Assembly (NCBI GenBank): GCA_025331445.1
Contig: JAIWNE010000089.1
Span: 62,001 to 126,000, forward strand
DNA from: Blakeslea trispora
Taxonomy: Eukaryota; Mucoromycota; Mucoromycetes; Mucorales; Choanephoraceae
Length of the DNA stretch: 64,000 nt
Reading direction: 5' to 3'
The notes beneath the pieces were generated by a model. That model had not been told where the DNA came from. It saw only the letters and a program-made list of their open reading frames with translations, and did not search any database. Both the position numbers and the translations under genes were made by a program. Shown here one piece after another: positions 44,955 through 54,949 of this stretch (the stretch's first letter is position 1; every line of letters begins with the position of its first letter).

Positions 44955-47900
44955 ATAAAAGTGCTTACCTTTTGCTGTGCAATCAATAGAAAAAAGAGAG
45001 AAAAAAGAAAATGGGGGATTGTGAAAAAATGACCAGTATATATGAGAAATATGGCAGTGATGGGAAGAAAGTATGATTTCATTAACAGATTCAAGCTAAA
45101 ATAGTACTGAAAAGGAAAATGTCTTTGATTTGCATAAACAGATCTTATTAGTGATCAATTAAAGGAACGCTTTTGTAAAGGAGATCCTAAAGAAATACCA
45201 AAGTAGAATCTATAAAAAAGTTGATAGCAAAGCGTAAAGCTGTCTCAAAATTATATATGTATATAAATGAATCATTTTTTAACATACAAGTAACTAGCGT
45301 AAAAATAAAATGTATCAAGAGCAACCCTTTTATATAGTGTCGCTCTTGTTAGAGATATAATAGACTATAACAATAGGATGGCACATCAGAAGCCAAATGT
45401 GATAAGATCATTCATTTATTGTAAAGGCTCATTGACACAAATACTTCTTATGACACCCTTTGAATCCATTTATAAATCGAACACTGAAAGATCCTAATTT
45501 CAATTTGATTATATTGTCATTTTATGATAATTTTAAATGACCCAAAATAATATAATATGGTGAACATCAATACCATCAAAATGCAGCACATAAATAGACC
45601 TCTTAGACGCACAAAATGTCTCTTGCTTAAGAGTAACTCACATATGGTTTAGCACTGGAAAGCAATTGATCGAATATAAATGTTGATGATTTTTCAGTTG
45701 ATCTTTTTGGTTGAAGAGCAAATGTCCTTACAAGCAGTTTGTTCATGATTTGGCATCATTGTAAGTGGTAAAAATACTTTAAATGGTACTGTGCTACTTT
45801 GTAAGGTTGTCAACTTTACTTCAAATATAATTGTATAGAGAAGTATATAGGAAATTTAGATGGTTTGGGATAACAGTTTCTATAAATCATGATCAGAACC
45901 AGGAGCATTTGTATATTTCATTATGAGAGCTTGAAGTAACTTTTACTCGAAATCAAATAATTTTTCATAAGCAGTTTAATATCATTGAATTGTTATTTTT
46001 ATTGTATGTTGTCTTGAGCATACATTCATCATCATATATCTATCTCTTTGATTTAAAGGTATACCTTTTTTAAGTATCTTTTTGAGAAACTGGTCAACCA
46101 TATTCCAGATTTTTAACTTTTGTTAACTAAGCAATCACTTTCTAGGATATCTGTAGGTGCTTTTTATTAATTTATTTTATTTTATTTCGACCTTTTCCAA
46201 GATGACCTACCATCTTGCATGCTCATGTAAGTTTGAGATGTCGACATGCAGAACAGATGAGCAGCGAGAAAGCTAACATGTGCACATAGAAGTTGACTTT
46301 TTAACTAATGGGTTATATATTTCTTACTGGCTGTAATTATTCTAGTCAGTTCTTAATATGCAAAAGCAAGTCAGAGCACATGAAATCAATGCTTCATGAA
46401 AACGATATTTTTATTAAAATCTAAGGATTGTGTCTTTTTTCTACTATTCAACTGTAATTATCTTTTTGACTACATCTCCTTCTTAATAATTAAATAATTG
46501 AGTTCATCACTATCTTAAACACTATTTTATTTTTGATTGAAGCGTATGATGCAAAGAGAGGAAATAAGCCAAATCATCAACATTTACCTTTTTCATAGTG
46601 ATGGAAATTCGCTACTCTGATTGGCCGATTTCAAAGAAGGTTCCAGGTTTTTCTCTCTTTACCTACATTAGGATAGCTGACATACTTTAAAAGCAAATTC
46701 ACCCCCAAAGTTCCGTGTTATTTATGGGGGTGACATTATTCTCTTTCCTTTTTCTTATCTCTTTTTTTCTCGACTTTTTTTTTCCTTCACTCTATTGAAT
46801 ACTACACCCTTTATTTTTCCTGAATCTCGAGAGTGTTTCCTTTCCAAGTTAAGGTGTATTATTCAGGCCATGCTACATGATTGCTAACTTATCCGTTCTT
46901 TTATCTGTCTAGAAAGAGGCTTGTTTTTTAGGTTTGTTCACGATCAATTTGGGCAGCTCAAGTCTTTATCATACAGTCACTCATCTTACCATCACAAAGC
47001 AGACAATTGCAGTTTTTAAACACGCCACCACTAAACCACTTGAAAAAGATCATAACTACACTTTCTTCCAAATTATCAGTGATGGAGATGCTTACATTAA
47101 CATGAGAATTCTTTTAGTCGCGTCTAATATAAAGCAAAGGTAAGCAACTCGATGGCATTACATATGGCTTTATAATCTAACATTTTATGAAAATAGATAA
47201 TGTATTAGTCTCACTGTTAAATGATTATTTTATGATGAAGCCCAATGGATTTTTAAAGCAGAGTAAGATATTGTTCAAATTCTACAATTGATTACCTGAC
47301 TCACATATAAACCTTTGAAGATAGTATGGAGTCATTACTTTTCTGATTGAATCAACCTAAACATTCGGATTGCACCTTCAGCTTGTGATAACAGTCTTTT
47401 ATTTCTTCAACTCATTGAAGAGACTACTTTCACTCTCCAAACAACAATACCTAGCCGAATTTACATCTGATTTACTAGAGATCAATCCTATGAATGACAA
47501 AATGGAATTAAGAGGTAAAGTTAAGTAAAAGTTGGCAGTTTATTCAAAGAAAGATGCCATCATTGTCAACATATTTCCGGTGAAAGAATCAATTCAAGTT
47601 ACATATCAAAAGCACTTTGGATGATCAAAGGTTCTTTAAAGGGTATCATGTTTTTTGAAAGGTAAGCATCTATGAGGTGGATTACAGTAAAGCTAGTTGG
47701 ACTATTTTTTTATCATTTGGGAAATAAAAACGTATTATGATGGATCAACTGGAAAGCGAATCTTGGATTATTGCTAGCATTGACCGAAAATGGTGATGAT
47801 TGTTGATATATACTCATTTCGATAAACATGTACAACAACCAATTGTCTTGATAAAAGAAGTGAATGGATCCCTCTTCTAAAGCCTACAATTGATCCTTCT

Positions 47901-48526
47901 GTTCCTCTTTTATGACTTCTCAACCAGGCATTCTGATTCATCATTCAGTCCAATATCAATTTCAAAGCTTTTAAAGTTGTTTGTCTACACTGTTGATTTG
48001 CCTAGTCTCAAAGTTGACTTCCAATGTTCAAGACCAACAGTTCTTAAAAGAGATTATCAAACATTCCATCCTTATTTAGTGAGAGTCATTAGCTGAAAAA
48101 AAAATAGCGATTAGGTAGGAATCATCATTACTTTTCTTTCTTTCCTTTTCACTTGCTTCAAAGTAGTATTTGTTTCTTTTCTCCTTTTTAACTTCTCTTT
48201 AAGTTGTTGCGCATAATCTTACACCAGCATCTATCTTTTTCAGGTTTTCTGAGCACTGCTTATTCTCATACAATGCGATTTGATTCAGCCCAAACTACAT
48301 CATCTCACTTTATACAAAGATGAGTGCAGTTTTTTATTTTACCTAACTGCTGGAATGTCTGTTATTCATTTTGCCAGTCATTATTTAACTTAAAGACACT
48401 TACAGCAACAACGAGTCCTTCTCCATGTGCTCATGTTGCTTCAGTGATGGTGATGAGAGATCTCAAGATCGACATCCAGTCATGATCGTAACTTCTTGTA
48501 CTACTGTCTTAAAATTCAAAAGTATG
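43055..48526. other. 5.5-kb region without a recognisable gene
   Basis: No supported coding frame, tRNA or rRNA. 43700-45250 is purine-rich on the plus strand and 46740-48600 is pyrimidine-rich. Local features: near-palindrome GTCAGAATCTGAC at 43071-43083 and 43126-43138, an A31-like run at about 44920-44951, and a stem TCACCCCCA/TGGGGGTGA at 46699-46707/46725-46733. Likely old, degraded element DNA or intergenic DNA. Confidence 0.5.
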
Positions 48527-49121
48527 AATGGCAAGCATCTTCTCTCAACCATGCTATTTTATTTTTACACCTTTTTACACTTCTTTAGCTTTCTACACCT
48601 TGTTATGATTACACAAAAAATTAAAAATTAGCTCTTTGGCCTTTGGCTTTATAAATTTAATGGCTTATGCTTCTTTATCATCTCTTTCAGCTTGATATCT
48701 TTATTTTGTCATATATCTGAGTTTACTTTAGGATTCCTTCCAAATACCTCTTCTTTACCTTTAAATTAAATTTGCATACATCTTTACTTTTCACCCAGAC
48801 TGTTTCACCTCTTTTAGCCTATCCCCCCATTTACCATTTTTGTACATATTTTTGCATAAAATCTGAAATTATCCCCTCATTTGATCATCTCTTCATTTTC
48901 ACTGCTATTTTTTTTCCCTTTTCAGCCGACTCTCTTTCTCACAGATTATTTTTCTTAGTCTTTTTATCTATTTTATGGCCTTTGACATGTAAAAAAAACC
49001 GAGATTAAGTCATCTCTTCAGATCAGCTTCAAATTCAAAAACTAACCTCCCTTAAGTCTCTATATTACATTTCAACAAAAAAATCCATTACTTTAATCAT
49101 TTCAAAAGTCAATACAGCCAT
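48527..49121 (+). repeat. Left arm of a 0.6-kb inverted repeat
   Basis: Plus-strand pyrimidine-rich sequence (including TTTGCATAAAATCTGAAAT and GATCAGCTTCAAA) that is the reverse complement of about 52664-53270, roughly 80 percent identical by eye. Ends about 40 bp from the ORF1 stop. Confidence 0.8.
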
Positions 49122-49160
49122 GCCTATAAAAGCTGAATATTGACCTCAATCAGAAAAAGC

Positions 49161-50627
49161 TCACTCCAATATTTTTAAAACTCCTATACGCCGTGGTGAA
49201 TCTTCATTCTCAACTTGATCCTCGTCCCCGGAGAAATCCATTGCCGACTCATGTTTAAGGTTTTTCTTATTTAACGGACATTGGCTATGGTTGGTCTTGC
49301 GATGGCTCGTGCTTCCGCATTTACAGGATTTTGTCTGCTGGGAGGGCACAACAAACTCCTCCAAATGGGCTGAGCGACGACCTGTGCTGCGGGTTGAACG
49401 GGACGAAATCGGATCTGAATCAGGTTCTAAGATGCTGATAGGAACTGAAGGAACAAAAGTATCAGATTCTACCTGAGGAGTGTCCTCAATGACGATCACA
49501 GAGGCCTCGGGTGTTGTTTCAACAGTGGGTGTGACACTAGGCTCCTTCTGCAGGGCAACCTCTACAGCCTTAGTGACAACCAGTTGGCTAGGTTTCATCA
49601 GAGCATGCTTGGGATCAATGCGTTCGCCCCTTCTACGCTTGTTCGACGTACTATCATCTGTGCTAATTCTGAAGTAGTTACGAGCAATGTGACCAGTATT
49701 GCCACATTGATAACAGCGGCGTTTTTCTGTGGGAGCTTTAGTACACTCTTTACGATAGTGACCAGTTTCTTTGCAGTAAACACAATGTTTACCCATATTG
49801 GTCCAGGTGCCAAGGCAGAATGTGTTGTCGCCTTCCAGTGGGATCTTATATGTCAATGATTCATAAGTCTTGTTGTTATCGTTTGGTCGCTCAAGGTACA
49901 CGTGACCATTCCCCGTGAACCAACATCCAGACCAGTCGCCGAGATATAAGGTCATTTCGCGAACAATACCGTAACGACTGAGGTTGTTCAATAAGGACTC
50001 CTTTAAACGCTTACTTTCCCAAATAGGGAGTTTTGTCAAATTAACCTTAAGCAAAGCCCGATCGGGGTGAATTGCAGGTGAAGCGTAAGTTTTTCTCTCA
50101 TCAACGATGATAGGTTGACTAGTAGCTATATCACATGCCTCTTTGGAAACTAAAGATATTTCAATAATAGTGCCTGAATGGTCCTCTGACGAAGTCAGAC
50201 CGAGACCTACACCAAAAAGAAATTTTTCACTTAATTTGAGAGCGATCTCAGATCTTAAATGAGAGAAGTTTTTAGGAACACGATAAAAAACAGAATGGTC
50301 TGTTGTTCCAGTCTTATGGACTAATGAATGAGTGTTATCATCATTATGACCATTAAAGGTCGAAGAGCGATATAAAACCGTTTCTTTACGGTTACGTGAT
50401 GAAACTGCAGCCGCAGCATAGCTCATTGCTAGTGGCTTAGGCGGAAAAGACGATGAAGACGATGAAGACGATGAAGCGGATGAAGGAAGTGAAGAAGAAG
50501 AAAGAGTGGAGCGCGGTATATGCGGTGGCAGCTGCGTATCAGGAAGAAACTCAAGAGAGGCAGGAGGGTTTGATGTGGGGTTGTCTGGCGGCAACAACCC
50601 AAAAGTGTTCTGGAGCGGAGGAACCAT
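49161..50627 (-). CDS. LINE-like ORF1/Gag protein with CCHC knuckles (488 aa, open)
   Basis: Uninterrupted minus-strand frame from ATG 50627. Pro/Ser-rich N-terminus, a central segment with an RRM-like layout (ALLKVNLTKLPIWESKRLKE, YGIVREMTLYLG), then knuckles CVYCKETGHYRKEC (canonical) and CYQCGNTGHIARNY (last Cys replaced by Tyr). A C-terminal CKCGSTSHRKTNHSQC motif follows. It resembles nucleic-acid-binding ORF1 proteins of LINE elements and the copy at 26933-27780. No endonuclease/RT ORF follows; the left inverted arm begins right after the stop. It could be an orphan ORF1 or a domesticated gene. Confidence 0.7.
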   Translation of the reverse strand: MVPPLQNTFGLLPPDNPTSNPPASLEFLPDTQLPPHIPRSTLSSSSLPSSASSSSSSSSSFPPKPLAMSYAAAAVSSRNRKETVLYRSSTFNGHNDDNTHSLVHKTGTTDHSVFYRVPKNFSHLRSEIALKLSEKFLFGVGLGLTSSEDHSGTIIEISLVSKEACDIATSQPIIVDERKTYASPAIHPDRALLKVNLTKLPIWESKRLKESLLNNLSRYGIVREMTLYLGDWSGCWFTGNGHVYLERPNDNNKTYESLTYKIPLEGDNTFCLGTWTNMGKHCVYCKETGHYRKECTKAPTEKRRCYQCGNTGHIARNYFRISTDDSTSNKRRRGERIDPKHALMKPSQLVVTKAVEVALQKEPSVTPTVETTPEASVIVIEDTPQVESDTFVPSVPISILEPDSDPISSRSTRSTGRRSAHLEEFVVPSQQTKSCKCGSTSHRKTNHSQCPLNKKNLKHESAMDFSGDEDQVENEDSPRRIGVLKILE

Positions 50628-50739
50628 GAAAAAATAAAACCTTTTTTCCCACTCTTTTCCGTTTTTGGTGACTGCTAATTATCAAATAAGAAATAAAATA
50701 AATATACTGGAATTTAGAACCAGATAAGAAAATACAAAT

Positions 50740-50893
50740 AATGAGCTTTAAACCAGCTGGGAGGGGGTATGGGGGAGGGCTGTCCCTCCCCCCAACGCGA
50801 AGCCAGCAATAGCTAGGAACGGTAAATCAAGCCTAAGCCAGCTGGGAGGGGGTTTAAGGGGGAGAGTTGTCCCTCCCCCTCACGCGGAGCCAG
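50740..50893 (+). repeat. Two G-rich hairpin units upstream of Helitron 1 ORF
   Basis: Units 84 bp apart, each with GGGAGGGGGT...GGGGGAG followed by CCCTCCCCC and a GCGAAGCCAG- or GCGGAGCCAG-like box; preceded by GAGCTTTAAACCAGCTGG as at 37515-37540 and 53383-53400. Confidence 0.85.
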
Positions 50894-51005
50894 TAATAAT
50901 TACCGAAAATTTATATAACGAATAATTTTTATTGCTTAAGTGTCCTTATTCATTATTACAGTAACTTCTTTAGACTTGAGTTATTTGATCACTGCTTTGC
51001 CTACT

Positions 51006-52617
51006 ATGACAGACGATACAACACTTAGAAGAAGTGGAAGAAAGAGACGACTCAATCAAGATCCGGAATTTGTATATGACAACAATCCTTCAAATGCAGA
51101 TTATACTCAAGGTTCGACTGAGGATCAAGAGAACACTGATCAAGTTGATCAAAAAACTCCCCTTGAAAGGATTAGAAGACAAAACAGGGAAAATCAGAGA
51201 GCATCACATCAAAGAAGGAGAGCCGAGGCTCCACCAAATGAAGCTCAAATTGAAGAAGCCAGAAGAAGAAATACTGAAAATCGAGGAGCATTGCGTCAAA
51301 GAAGACGGCAACTTCAGGTACAAAATTGCTTCTTGCACTGTGGCTTCTGTCAAATCAGAGGGCTAAACTGACATCAATTTTATTTTAAGAGTGACCTGGA
51401 TGATGCCAATGAATTTGACCTGATTGTTCAAAAGTATCAATCTGAGATTAGAAAGGGCCCAACTGTAGCTTGTGTCTGTTGTGGTAGTCTTTGGTTTTCA
51501 GACCAAACTAAATCAGTAACAAAAGATTCATTGCTTGCACGTAATGCAAGTCAAGAATTCATTGATGATGTGTTTAGATTCAATCAACATGAAGATTCAA
51601 ATGTTTTTTGTTTCAATTGTTCATTAGATGTGAAAAAACTACACAAACCCAGACTATGTGCTTCAAATGGACTTGAACTTCCGGAAATCCTAAAAGCACT
51701 CACTTGTCTAAACAGGGTAGAGGAAAGATTAGTGTCGGCTCGTCATGTTTTTCAATCCATTTATACTGTACTTGGTTTACGTGGCCAGTACAAAAGTAAA
51801 GGGGTACTGTAAATGTGCCTGTTTCAGTTGATAAGACCATGTCTTGTGTTCCAAGATTAGTCACTGATATAATGTCATTGAAGTCAAATTGACTCGAAGA
51901 CTAGCACCAAGCAACAATTATATGGCTGGAGATGTAAGACTAGAAAAGATCTGGGCTGCTGCTCGCATTTTGAGTCAATCTGAAGCATATTCAAAACACA
52001 ATGTAAAAATCAGAGATTCAGAAGAAGAGTATAATCCGCTAAACACTCTAATTGTCCAAAGTCAGATATTCGACCAATTTGTTCAAGCGTTCTCTGAATT
52101 GAGTATTGAAAGTGATTCTTTGGCTAATGATTTTCATGACGACTTTATGTGGGATGTGAATCCTGGTAGTCAAGAAACAATGTTTGCAGGTAAACTAAGT
52201 GCAAAGATTATTAAGGAAAATGAAGGTGCTCGTATTGCACCAGCTGAAGGCTCCAGTCCAATGTCACTTTTGCTTGATATAGATGTTGAGTCATTAGCCT
52301 TTCCGGCCCTCTTTGGCGATACAATCCTGAATCCTAAACACAAAGGATTGCCCCTAAGCTTCAATGCTATAGCAAAGTCATTAGCTCATCATCATGATCG
52401 ACGATTTGCAAAAAGAACCGACTTCCTGCTCTTTATGGATACCAAAAAGCAATTGCTAACATTGGCTAGCCATGTGAACACAATGATGCGAATGTCTAAA
52501 TCAAGACTTGAAAATCCATTGACAGCTGATTACATTCTTCAGAACAATGGACTTAACGAAGCACTCAAGAAAGACGACACCACAGCGCAGAGGAGTTCTA
52601 AAAAACCCAGCAATTGA
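51006..52617 (+). pseudogene. Helitron Rep/helicase gene, N-terminal part (fragment, frameshifted)
   Basis: Starts MTDDTTLRRSGRKRR, followed by an Arg/Gln/Glu-rich stretch. An intron at 51318-51389 (72 nt; GTACAA donor, CTAAC-like branch, TTAAG) joins RQLQ to SDLDDANEFDLIVQKY. Next comes a Cys-rich segment CVCCGSLWF ... CFNCS and a helitron-associated domain (LTCLNRVEERLVSARHVF, about 51700-51760). The start of the Helitron-like N domain (FPALFGDTILNP, LSFNAIAKSLAHHHDRRFAKRTDF) ends at 52617. Frameshifts lie near 51805 and 51885. Rep catalytic motifs and the helicase are missing. Family assignment is from recalled domain layout. Confidence 0.75.
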
Positions 52618-52635
52618 GTCTAAGATAAAATAAGT

Positions 52636-52651
52636 GAGTTTAGACTCACTT
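52636..52651. repeat. Short palindrome after the Helitron 1 fragment
   Basis: GTGAGTTTAGACTCAC at about 52633-52648 forms a 6-bp stem with a 4-base loop, just before the right inverted arm. Helitron 3' ends carry a hairpin before CTRR, but no CTRR terminus follows at the right spacing, so this is only suggestive. Confidence 0.35.
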
Positions 52652-52663
52652 CGCTTTTAGAGG

Positions 52664-53270
52664 TAGGCTATACAGAGAGAATAGATGATGAAAGGGAAGG
52701 TTTTTTTTGTCAAAGTGTGATATAGAAGGTAATGGGAGGTTAATTTTGAAGTTTGAAGCTGATCCGAGGAGATGAGTTGATCTCGGTTTTTTTTTAGATT
52801 TTAAAGGCCATAAAATAAATAAAAAGACCAAGAAAAATAATCTGCGAGAAAGAGATTTGACTGAAAAGGAAAAAAAATAGCAGCGAAAAGGAAGAGACAA
52901 TCAAATGGGGGGGTTCGATTTCAGATTTTATGCAGAAAATATGTATAAAAATAGTAAATAGGGAGATAGGCCAAGTGAGGTGAAACAATCTGGGTAAAAA
53001 GTAAAAATGTATGTAAAATTAATTTAAAGGTAAAGAAGAAGTATTTGGAAGGTAATCCCAAAGTAAACTTATATAAATGGCGAAATAAAGATAGTAGACT
53101 GAAAGAAAAGAAAAAGGAGCATAAGCCATTAAATTTATAAAGCCAAAAGCTAAAGAGCTAATTTTAATTTTTTGTGTAATCACAACAAGATGTAGAAAGT
53201 TAAAGAAGTGTTAAAAGAGGCAAGAGAATAAAATAACAAGGCTGAGAGAAGGAGTTTGCTATTCATCTAT
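52664..53270 (-). repeat. Right arm of the 0.6-kb inverted repeat
   Basis: Reverse complement of 48527-49121, with indels. The two arms enclose the ORF1 and Helitron 1 fragments, a 4.7-kb structure. Confidence 0.8.
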
Positions 53271-53382
53271 ATAATTAAAAACATAGAGTCGTTTGTAACT
53301 TTTTTACACGCTTTCTAACTTCCCAGTCACAAATTAAATTTGAATCTTAGAAAACTGATGAGCCTTAGACAGCAACAGCTTT

Positions 53383-53452
53383 CGAGCTTTAAACCAGCTA
53401 GGAGGGGGTATGGGGGAGGGTCGTCCCTCCCCCTCACGTGAAGCCAGTATTA
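53383..53452 (+). repeat. G-rich hairpin unit upstream of Helitron 2 ORF
   Basis: GAGCTTTAAACCAGCTAGG, then GGGGG-TAT-GGGGGAGGG and CCCTCCCCC with a TGAAGCCAGTA-like box, 35 bp before the Helitron 2 ATG. Confidence 0.85.
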
Positions 53453-53486
53453 TACTTTTTATCATTTTTTGTATTCCAAAATTAAA

Positions 53487-54490
53487 ATGCCTGCAATTAG
53501 AATTTGTACTAGCTGTAATCAAGAAGGTCATTCCCGCATGACCAGTAGACTCTGTCCTAACAACCACCGTTCTGTCACTTGCACTATCTGTGGTAACATA
53601 GGTCATCGTTGTGTCACTCACCGCGACTGTCCTAACAACGTTGCAAACCGTATGTTTCTTTACCTATATACCTATATGCAATCTAACACTGCATGTTTAA
53701 TAGAGCCTCAATCTAACTCCATGGATGTCGATGAACAAGTAGGAGAAATCATTATTGACCTTCCTACAACAAACGATCTTATTTGTTTAAGCTGCGGTCA
53801 ACCTGGGCACCTTCGTTCCACCAATAGACAATGTGCTAACTATGTGGGTCGTAACTGGGAAGCCCGTCAGCTGTCCTCACACAACACGGCGAGAACAGGC
53901 ACGCCTTCCTTCACTGCACGTTACGATCTTGGCGAAATAAACCAAGTTTGCAATCATTGTCAAGCTCGCATGTGGACACTTGAAAAGAGTGGAGGCACGG
54001 TCTCTAATCCAGACTTTTCCTTATGCTGTGGTAAAGAAAAATATGTTCTCAATCCTTTGCCTGAAACACCCGGTTTGATTTTTGATCTATAGAAAGGAAC
54101 AAATGGCCAAAGCAAAGAGTTTCGACATAACATTAGAGCTTACAACAGTGCTCTAGGATTCACCTCACTTGGTTGAGATCTCGATGCCACAGTAGCAAAT
54201 TCGAGTGTTGGGGTCTATTCGTTTAGAATTCATGGTAGCCTTTATCATCGTATTGGATCTTTGCATCCTCAAGAAGGAGAGATGCCTAAGTTCGCCCAGA
54301 TTTACATCTATGACTCTGGAAATGAAGTACATAATTGCCATGCACACAATCAACATTTGGACATCCCACTCTTGGCTGACCTTCAAGGTCTTATGCACAT
54401 CATCAACCCTTTTGTTCGTGACTTCAAATCAATGGCTCAATTGGTTAATGAGAGTCCCGATTCTGTGCCTAATGTTTCAATGGTTTTTAG
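53487..54490 (+). pseudogene. Helitron 2 Rep/helicase N-terminus, interrupted by element F
   Basis: Starts MPAIRICTSCNQEGHS at 53487. Three CCHC-like knuckles (CTSCNQEGHSRMTSRLCPN, CTICGNIGHRCVTHRDCPN, CLSCGQPGHLRSTNRQC) as in Helitron proteins. An in-frame 54-nt intron is likely at 53650-53703 (GTATGT donor, CTAAC branch, AATAG). Then CNHCQARMW ... FSLCCGKEKYVL and LNPLPETPGLIFDL. TAG at 54090-54092 and TGA at 54174-54176 break the frame before FRIHGSLYHRIGSL and FAQIYIYD. Element F then cuts it at 54490. Homologous text resumes at 61293. Not functional. Confidence 0.82.
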
Positions 54491-54901
54491 TGTTGTATTC
54501 ATACAGTACGGATCAAGTATTTAACCACTTATGAATCCACAACCATTCTCTAATTCGACTTCAGCTTGTTTCATTTGACATTCAATTCGGATAAACCTTC
54601 ATTCAAGGTCAGGACTGACATCTTACCAATAATTTACCAGTTACTGGGTTTAAGGTACAGATGGCCAATCATTCTATTTTAGTAATTCTTCTTTACAAGA
54701 CTGTCATCATTCATCTCTCATCCGATTCGTTGTTATTATCATAATCATCTACAAGCCTCTAGAAAAGTTTTACAATCTCAGTTGTAATATCATCTTCATG
54801 AAAAGTATAAATAGCACATCAATTTTGAAGTAAATAAAACATTATCTTTAGTCTGGTTAATTCCTTGGATTTATTTCATTGTGATTTATTGGATTATAAC
54901 A
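54491..54901 (+). repeat. 5' LTR of element F (411 bp)
   Basis: TATAAATAG box at about 54807 and AATAAAAC near 54833. Followed by TTTTTTTTAACC, with no TGG-type primer-binding site. Confidence 0.95.
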
Positions 54902-54949
54902 TTTTTTTTAACCTTATCTTTCATTTTATTTACTTTGAAAACACTTACA

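Noticed and set aside
46934..48631. Several 60-80 codon frames in the pyrimidine-rich region
   Set aside because: No start context, motif, intron structure or similarity; length expected by chance in AT-rich DNA.
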